DNA of 64,000 nucleotides. Source: Mycolicibacterium lacusdiani. GTDB lineage: Bacteria > Actinomycetota > Actinomycetes > Mycobacteriales > Mycobacteriaceae. Shown here piece by piece: positions 59,052-64,000 of this stretch. The notes under the pieces are model-generated. The model worked only from the letters and a program-made list of their open reading frames with translations, did no database searches and was not told where the DNA came from. The stretch is from the NCBI RefSeq assembly GCF_021916785.1, contig NZ_JAKCFC010000006.1:1-64000 (forward strand). Direction: 5' to 3'. The position numbers were made by a program, and so were the translations under genes. Each line of letters opens with the position of its first letter. Position 1 is the stretch's first letter.

Positions 59052-60089
59052 ATGTACCGCAAGGACGACACCACCTACTTCATCGTCGACGCCCACGTAG
59101 CCCTCTGGGACGCTCGGCCCGAGAACCAGCGCAACGTCCACGGCAAGCAGTTCATCGACTGCTTCTACGACTACCACCGCAACCTGTCACCGGAGTCCGA
59201 GGTGTGGGACTACGACGACTACCTGTACCAAGGCGGTGACCGGTTGATGAAGGACCTGTTTACCGACGGCTACGTAGACCACGCCATCTTCCAGCCGGCG
59301 CACCTCGGCGAGTTCTACTACAAGGGCTTCGGGCAGGCCGACGAGGCGTCTGAACTCGCCGCCAAGCACCCCGACAAGCTGACCTACAACCACCACTTCG
59401 ATCCGCGCAACGGCGAGGTGGGCCTCGACCAGTTGCGCATCGACGCGGAGCGGTTCGGCCTGAAGGGCGTGAAGCTGTACACCGCCGAGTGGCACGGCGA
59501 GTCGCGGGGGTGGAAGCTCGACGACCCCTGGGCGTACCGCTACTTCGAGGCCTGTCGCGAGCTGGGCATCCGCAACATCCACGTCCACAAGGGCCCGACC
59601 ATCCGCCCGCTGGACCGCGACGCGTTCGACGTGGCGGACATCGATCACGTGGCGTCGGACTTCACGGACCTGAACTTCATCGTCGAGCACTGCGGCCTGC
59701 CCCGACTGGAGGACTTCTGCTGGATTGCCACCCAGGAGCCGAACGTCCACGCCGGCCTTGCCGTGGCGATGCCGTTCATCCACACCCGACCCAAGTACTT
59801 CGGCCAGATCATGGGCGAGCTGCTCTATTGGATCGGTGAAGACCGCATCCAGTTCTCGTCGGACTACGCGATCTGGACGCCGCGCTGGCTGATCGAGGCA
59901 TTCGTCGACTTCCAGATCCCGGACGAGCTGTCCGAGTACGCCCCCATCACCGCCGAACAGAAGAAGAAGATCCTCGGCCTCAACGCGGCCAAGATGTACG
60001 ACATCCCGGTGCCCGCGGAGTTGTGGCTGCCCGACGCCGACGAGACCGCCGTCGGGCCGCGTGGCGCCGACGACCTGGTGGGTGCCTGA
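59052..60089 (+). CDS. Amidohydrolase_2-family protein of mim/prm clusters
   Basis: A 345-residue TIM-barrel amidohydrolase. The N-terminal metal motif reads IVDAHVALWDA, so the second His of the canonical DxHxH is Ala. Other candidate ligands are in FIVEHCGLPR and SSDYAIW, and in NIHVHKGPT. This version is the one I know from propane monooxygenase clusters (the gene following mimD/prmD), where its role is not settled. ATG 59052 has a GAGGA site upstream. First gene of the operon; the stop TGA shares a base with the next ATG (TGATG). Confidence 0.85.
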   Translation: MYRKDDTTYFIVDAHVALWDARPENQRNVHGKQFIDCFYDYHRNLSPESEVWDYDDYLYQGGDRLMKDLFTDGYVDHAIFQPAHLGEFYYKGFGQADEASELAAKHPDKLTYNHHFDPRNGEVGLDQLRIDAERFGLKGVKLYTAEWHGESRGWKLDDPWAYRYFEACRELGIRNIHVHKGPTIRPLDRDAFDVADIDHVASDFTDLNFIVEHCGLPRLEDFCWIATQEPNVHAGLAVAMPFIHTRPKYFGQIMGELLYWIGEDRIQFSSDYAIWTPRWLIEAFVDFQIPDELSEYAPITAEQKKKILGLNAAKMYDIPVPAELWLPDADETAVGPRGADDLVGA

Positions 60090-60832
60090 TGGACCGACGC
60101 GACTCCGTCCTTCGTGCGATCGACGCCGTCATCGACCCCGAACTCGACGAGCCGATCACCGAGCTGGGGTTCGTGCACACGGTCGACGTCACCGCCGATG
60201 GTGACGTGACGGTCCATCTCCGGCTGCCGACGCCGTTCTGTTCGCCGAACTTCGCCTACCTGATGGCATCGGACTCCAAGGACGTTCTCACGGCACTGGA
60301 CTGGACCCGCCGCGTCACCGTCGAACTCGACGACCACCACGACTCGGCGATCATCAACGCCGGGCTGGCGGCCGACGCCGGATACCGCGGCACGTTCCGG
60401 CACGAAGCGGAGGACTCGCTCGACGAACTCCGGGAGACGTTCCGCCGCAAGGCGCACACCGCTGCGATGGAACGCTGCCTGACCGCCCTGCTGCGCGCCG
60501 ACCGAACCAGGACCGAGGAGTCGATCGGCTCGGTGCGCCTTGGCGACCTGCCCGACGATCATGCGACCACATCGCTGCTCAAACGGCGCGCCGGCATCGG
60601 ATTGTCCACCGGCCCGCATGAATTGGTGATGGTCGACCATCACGGCAACGGCTACCCGCCAGACACGGTGCCGATGGCGCTCCGCCGGGCGCGATCGACG
60701 CGAATCTCCATCGACGGCAACGCGCACTTCTGCCGAGGGTTACTGCGCACCCGCTATACCGACGGCGGAAGCGAAACCATCACCGCGACCGAACCCAAAC
60801 TCACCCTCGTAGGAAGGAATGCACAGCGATGA
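60089..60832 (+). CDS. MIP18/DUF59-family protein of mim/prm clusters
   Basis: A 247-residue protein. The N-terminal DUF59/MIP18-type domain, VIDPELDEPITELGFVHTVD with RLPTPFCSPNFAYLM, is like Fe-S assembly or ring-hydroxylating cofactors (PaaD-like). The C-terminal part, with GLSTGPHELVMVDHHGNGY, is specific to the homologues in monooxygenase clusters. Cys residues occur only singly. Possibly a metal-delivery or assembly factor for a monooxygenase. Coupled to the amidohydrolase (TGATG) and to the ADH (ATGA). Confidence 0.8.
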   Translation: MDRRDSVLRAIDAVIDPELDEPITELGFVHTVDVTADGDVTVHLRLPTPFCSPNFAYLMASDSKDVLTALDWTRRVTVELDDHHDSAIINAGLAADAGYRGTFRHEAEDSLDELRETFRRKAHTAAMERCLTALLRADRTRTEESIGSVRLGDLPDDHATTSLLKRRAGIGLSTGPHELVMVDHHGNGYPPDTVPMALRRARSTRISIDGNAHFCRGLLRTRYTDGGSETITATEPKLTLVGRNAQR

Positions 60833-61863
60833 GCACCATGAGAGCCGTCCAGGTCGTCGGCTACCACCAGAACCTCGAGATGGCCGACCTTCCCGTGCCG
60901 ACGCCGACGGGCCCGTTCGACGTCGTCGTCAAGATCGGCGGCGCGGGCGTCTGCCGTACCGACCTGCACATCCTCGAAGGGCAGTGGGCCGAGAAGTCAC
61001 AGGTCCAGCTGCCGTACACGATCGGCCACGAGAACGCGGGCTGGGTGCACGCCGTCGGGTCGGCGGTGACCAACGTCGCCGAGGGTGACAAGGTGATCGT
61101 CCACCCCCTGATCACCTGCGGGCTGTGCCGCGCGTGCCGCTCGGGCGACGACGTGCACTGCGAGGCGAATGCGTTCCCTGGGATCGACACCAACGGTGGT
61201 TACGCCGAATTTCTCAAGACCTCGGCGCGCAGCGTCGTGAAGATCGACGACGCCCTCGAACCGTCAGACGTCGCAGCCCTTGCCGACGCCGGGCTGACCG
61301 CCTACCACGCAGCCGCCAAGGCCGCGAAGCGGCTGACCCCGCGCGACCGATGCGTGGTCATCGGCGCTGGAGGGTTGGGGCACATCGGGATTCAGGTCCT
61401 CAAGGCGCTGACGCCCGCGGAACTCATCGTCGTCGACCGCAATTCCGACGCGCTCAAACTCGCCGAGGCGATCGGGGCCGACCGCGGCGTCGTCGCCGAT
61501 GGCACCCACGTCGAGCAGGTGCTCGAACTGACCGGCGGGCACGGGGCCGAGGCAGTCGTCGACTTCGTCGGTGAGGGCGGGGCGACCAGCGAAGGCGTCG
61601 CCATGCTCCGCGGGGCGGGGGACTACTACGTCGTGGGCTACGGCGAGAACATCGACGTGCCCACGATCGACATCGTCTCCAGCGAGATCAACTTCATCGG
61701 CAACCTCGTCGGTTCGTACAACGACCTGTGCGACCTGATGGCGCTGGCCGCCCGCGGCTCGGTGAACCTGCACACGCAGAAGTACGCCCTCGACGACTTC
61801 CAGACCGCCATAACCGATCTCGATAACGGCAACGTCCGCGGCCGAGCCATTCTCATCCCCTAA
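60829..61863 (+). CDS. Zinc-dependent NAD(P) alcohol dehydrogenase
   Basis: A 344-residue medium-chain alcohol dehydrogenase. Catalytic zinc ligands are in GAGVCRTDLHI and GHENAGWVHAV, and the structural zinc site in CGLCRACRSGDDVHC. The Rossmann loop is IGAGGLGHIGIQVLKAL. In propane monooxygenase clusters the equivalent gene is thought to oxidise the secondary alcohol product. It is the third gene of the operon, with an ATGA overlap from the MIP18 gene, so it should be expressed under the same activator. Confidence 0.88.
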   Translation: MSTMRAVQVVGYHQNLEMADLPVPTPTGPFDVVVKIGGAGVCRTDLHILEGQWAEKSQVQLPYTIGHENAGWVHAVGSAVTNVAEGDKVIVHPLITCGLCRACRSGDDVHCEANAFPGIDTNGGYAEFLKTSARSVVKIDDALEPSDVAALADAGLTAYHAAAKAAKRLTPRDRCVVIGAGGLGHIGIQVLKALTPAELIVVDRNSDALKLAEAIGADRGVVADGTHVEQVLELTGGHGAEAVVDFVGEGGATSEGVAMLRGAGDYYVVGYGENIDVPTIDIVSSEINFIGNLVGSYNDLCDLMALAARGSVNLHTQKYALDDFQTAITDLDNGNVRGRAILIP

Positions 61864-61876
61864 GGAGTAGACACCC

Positions 61877-62200
61877 GTGATCTTCATCGTGGTGAAGTGG
61901 ACGCCGAAGCCGGAGCACGTCGAGGACTTCCCGAACCTCGTGGCCGACTTCACCAAGGCCACCCGCGCCGAACCGGGCAACCTGTTCTTCGAGTGGTCCC
62001 GCAGCCTGGAGAATCCGTACGAGTACGTGTTGGTGGAGGGCTTCCGCGACGGTGACGCCGGCGGCGAGCACGTGAACAGCGAGCACTTCAAGACGTTCGT
62101 CGCCGAGGCCCCCAACGTCCTGGCCAGCACGCCGCTGATCATCAGCCAGTCCATCGACGCCGACGGATGGTCGGAGATGAGCGAGATCGCGGTGAGGTGA
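61877..62200 (+). CDS. ABM-family monooxygenase-like protein (YgiN-type)
   Basis: A 107-residue protein with IFIVVKWTPKPEHVEDFPNLV, NLFFEWSRSLENPYEYVLVEGF and HVNSEHFKTFVAEAP, a dimeric alpha-beta barrel of the antibiotic-biosynthesis-monooxygenase type. Such proteins may oxidise quinols or act as accessory proteins. GTG 61877 follows TAAGGAG at a nine-base spacing. Fourth in the operon; not usual in mim/prm clusters, so it may have been recruited together with the P450. Confidence 0.8.
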   Translation: MIFIVVKWTPKPEHVEDFPNLVADFTKATRAEPGNLFFEWSRSLENPYEYVLVEGFRDGDAGGEHVNSEHFKTFVAEAPNVLASTPLIISQSIDADGWSEMSEIAVR

Positions 62201-62258
62201 GTCAGGGCGGAACCGCGCACTACTTGACACACGTTCAATAGCGGCGGACGCTGAACTC

Positions 62259-63647
62259 ATGACGCTGATCGACTCCGCGACCGTATGCCGCACGTCGAGG
62301 CTGCCGCATCCACGCCGCAGAGTGCCCATCCTCGGCGACGTCTTGGCGTTCGACATGGACACGCCATCGCAGTCGGCCGCCGCGCTCGCCGCGGAGCTGG
62401 GTCCGCTCTACGAGATGCGGGTGCTCGGCTCGCGTTACGTGGTGGCGGCCGGCGCGGACTACGTGATGGACCTCAACGACGAAGCACGGTTCTGCAAGTA
62501 CCTCGGCCCCGACATGGAGGCGCTGCGGGTCATCGGCGGTGACGGCCTGTTCACGGCGTTCAACGACGAGCCGAATTGGCAAGCAGCGCACGACGTGCTG
62601 ATGCCCGCGTTCAGTCAGGCGGCCATGCGCCGCTACCACGCGACCATGGTCGAGATCGCCGGTCGGCTCACGGCACGGTGGGATGCGAGCACCAGCGTGG
62701 ACGTGTCCGCCGACACCACCAACGTGACACTCGAGACCATCGGGCGGTGCGCGGCGGGCTACTCGTTCGGCGTGCTCGACGATCCGTCGGAAACGACGAG
62801 CCATCCCTTCGTCGGCCACATGGTTGCCGGCCTCAAGGGCGCGGACCGCCTCGGGGCCCTGCGCGCGAGCTTCCTGCCGAAGGCGCTGGCCGACCTCGTC
62901 GAGCGTCGGGTGCGCAGACACGCAGAGGCGATGGCGGCCGTCGCCGATGACGTCATCGCCACCCGGCGCGCCGACCGCGCCCGCGGCCGCGAGGCTCCCG
63001 ACGACCTGCTCGACCTGATGCTCGACTCGGACCTCGACGTCGCCAACATCCGCTACCAGCTGATCAACTTCCTGGTGGCAGGCCACGAAACCACCTCGGG
63101 CGCGCTGTCGTTCGCGCTGTACTACCTGTCACGCGAGCCCGAGGTGTTCGCCCGCGCCCGCGCGGAGGTCGACCAGGTGTGGGGTGCGGCCGAACCGGAG
63201 TTCGAGCAGGTGGCGAAGCTGCGCTACGTCCGCCGTGTCCTGGACGAGTCGCTGCGGTTGCAGCCCACCGTGCCCGGCTATTACCGCGCCGCACGCGAGG
63301 ACACGATGCTCGCCGGGGTCTATCCAATGCGCAAGGGGGACTGGGCGCTGGCGTTGACCTCCACGCTGCACCGAGACCCGCGCTGGGGCGCGGACACGGA
63401 CCGGTTCGATCCCGACAGGTTCGCACCGGAGCACGTGCGTGCCCGGCCCGCTGGGCTGTACAAGCCGTTCGGCACCGGTCCGCGATCCTGCATCGGGCGG
63501 CAGTTCGCGCTGCACGAGGCGGTTCTGATCCTCGGCGCCATCGTCCGTCGGTACGACCTGATCGCCGATCCGGGGTACGAGTTGGCCATCACCGAGCGAC
63601 TCACCATGATGCCGAAAGGCTTTCGGCTGGCGGTGCGGCGGCGCTAG
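62259..63647 (+). CDS. Cytochrome P450, CYP102-like stand-alone haem domain
   Basis: A 462-residue P450. The oxygen-activation motif AGHETT is at about 274-279, the K-helix ESLR at 330-333 and the haem-binding FGTGPRSCIGRQF with Cys411. N-terminal segments GGDGLFTAFNDEPNW, VLMPAFSQAAMRRYHATMV and the DTTNVTLETIG block resemble the haem domain of CYP102 (P450-BM3), which is normally fused to a reductase; this protein ends soon after the haem loop and has no reductase. Fatty acids or long alkanes are plausible substrates. Fifth gene behind the mim-like set, 58 bp after the ABM gene with no convincing promoter in between. Confidence 0.9.
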   Translation: MTLIDSATVCRTSRLPHPRRRVPILGDVLAFDMDTPSQSAAALAAELGPLYEMRVLGSRYVVAAGADYVMDLNDEARFCKYLGPDMEALRVIGGDGLFTAFNDEPNWQAAHDVLMPAFSQAAMRRYHATMVEIAGRLTARWDASTSVDVSADTTNVTLETIGRCAAGYSFGVLDDPSETTSHPFVGHMVAGLKGADRLGALRASFLPKALADLVERRVRRHAEAMAAVADDVIATRRADRARGREAPDDLLDLMLDSDLDVANIRYQLINFLVAGHETTSGALSFALYYLSREPEVFARARAEVDQVWGAAEPEFEQVAKLRYVRRVLDESLRLQPTVPGYYRAAREDTMLAGVYPMRKGDWALALTSTLHRDPRWGADTDRFDPDRFAPEHVRARPAGLYKPFGTGPRSCIGRQFALHEAVLILGAIVRRYDLIADPGYELAITERLTMMPKGFRLAVRRR

Positions 63648-63650
63648 CCG

Positions 63651-64000
63651 TCAGCCGTGTTCCTCGATGTAGGCGTCCGCGTCCTTGTCGGTGTTGTCGA
63701 TGCCCTTCGTCGTGTCATGCTCGGCGTAGAACTGCAACCACCGCATACCGAGCTCGTGGCGGAGTTCCAGTGAGGCGCTCTTGATGAAGTCCGGCATCGC
63801 CTCGCGTTCCTCCTCGTCGAGGTGCTCGCCGTTCTCCTTGCGCGCCTCAAAGACCGCTTCGAACCACTCCTCACTGCCCGTGGCCAGCCGACGAGATCGC
63901 CGGACGGCGTCGCGGATCGAGTTGTGGTCGGTGATCGCGTCCTCCGTCTCGTCCTCGGGATCCCCCTCCGGATTGCCGGGGTCCTCGCGGCCGCCGTGCT
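63651..64000 (-). CDS. Hemerythrin-like HHE-domain protein (partial, N terminus outside window)
   Basis: The last 115 residues are visible, ending at a TGA at 63653-63651. Metal-ligand candidates: TDHNSIRDAVRRSRRL (His, then helix), WFEAVFEARKENGEHLDEEE (His/Glu pattern) and LELRHELGMRWLQF. The pattern fits a hemerythrin HHE domain that binds diiron and senses oxygen or nitric oxide, common in multiple copies in mycobacteria. It is convergent with the P450 gene (4-bp gap). Confidence 0.75.
   Translation of the reverse strand, partial: HGGREDPGNPEGDPEDETEDAITDHNSIRDAVRRSRRLATGSEEWFEAVFEARKENGEHLDEEEREAMPDFIKSASLELRHELGMRWLQFYAEHDTTKGIDNTDKDADAYIEEHG

Noticed and set aside
62201..62258. A separate P450 promoter from TTGACA at 62224-62229
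   Set aside because: No -10 hexamer at acceptable spacing; the gene is 58 bp after the ABM gene in the same direction and can be read through.
1..64000. CRISPR arrays, tRNA/rRNA genes, insertion sequences, prophage integrases
   Set aside because: No regularly spaced repeats, no transposase or integrase motifs, and no gap large enough for an rRNA; no tRNA cloverleaf noticed in the short intergenic gaps.

Overview
This window is high-GC actinobacterial DNA, almost certainly from a rapidly growing Mycobacterium (Mycolicibacterium). The best evidence is gene order. Reading pmmB, deoD, amiB1, amiA1, the Rv3304 homologue, lpdA, glpD2 and the Rv3300c-type pseudouridine synthase, and later nei2, lhr and a TetR gene, reproduces the M. 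tuberculosis Rv3308 to Rv3295 neighbourhood in inverted orientation. A 13E12-type HNH protein and many apparently leaderless regulator genes fit the same assignment. I saw no rRNA, tRNA, insertion sequence, integrase or CRISPR array. Coding density is near complete, and no gene-free gap exceeds about 210 bp.

Layout. (1) 0-12.9 kb: conserved mycobacterial core with purine-nucleoside/pentose-phosphate enzymes (deoD, pmmB), two M20 amidohydrolases, an unusual flavoprotein reductase, GlpD2 and a pseudouridine synthase. (2) 12.9-18.9 kb: a block sitting where M. tuberculosis carries phoY1 and lpqC. It holds a proline-rich secreted protein, an SDR, a threonine aldolase-like enzyme, an enoyl-CoA hydratase, and a TetR gene divergent from a ferredoxin-reductase/DesA3-type fatty-acid desaturase operon with a clear operator. 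(3) 18.9-26.5 kb: Nei2, a nitronate monooxygenase-like protein, a small membrane protein, the giant helicase Lhr and its TetR neighbour. (4) 26.5-43.7 kb: an accessory detoxification zone of repeated 'regulator divergent from oxidoreductase' modules (TetR, XRE, MocR and Rrf2 regulators; five SDRs, MFS, DJ-1/PfpI, MBL, VOC). Several intergenic regions carry perfect palindromes. It contains one frameshifted gene and one heavily eroded NmrA-type pseudogene. (5) 43.8-56.8 kb: a catabolic gene set around a GntR/FCD regulator, with an APC permease, FAD oxidoreductase, RedY-like small protein, two aldehyde dehydrogenases, a hydroxylysine/ethanolamine-kinase-like phosphotransferase, an AGXT2L-type phospho-lyase and a YdiJ-like FAD/Fe-S D-2-hydroxyacid dehydrogenase. 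One sequence, TGT-N3-ACA-GTT, recurs upstream of all three transcription units. (6) 56.8-63.6 kb: a gene set laid out like the accessory part of the mim/prm propane-monooxygenase clusters (AcoR/MimR-type activator, amidohydrolase, MIP18-family protein, zinc alcohol dehydrogenase) but without the diiron monooxygenase genes and without groEL. It is followed by an ABM-fold protein and a stand-alone CYP102-like P450. Its promoter carries a perfect 25-bp palindrome and a perfect CRP-type site. The window ends inside a hemerythrin-like gene.

The two most interesting candidates are the monooxygenase-less mim-like cluster with a P450, and the GntR-controlled kinase/phospho-lyase pathway. Functional assignments rest on motif recognition by eye; no database search was run.
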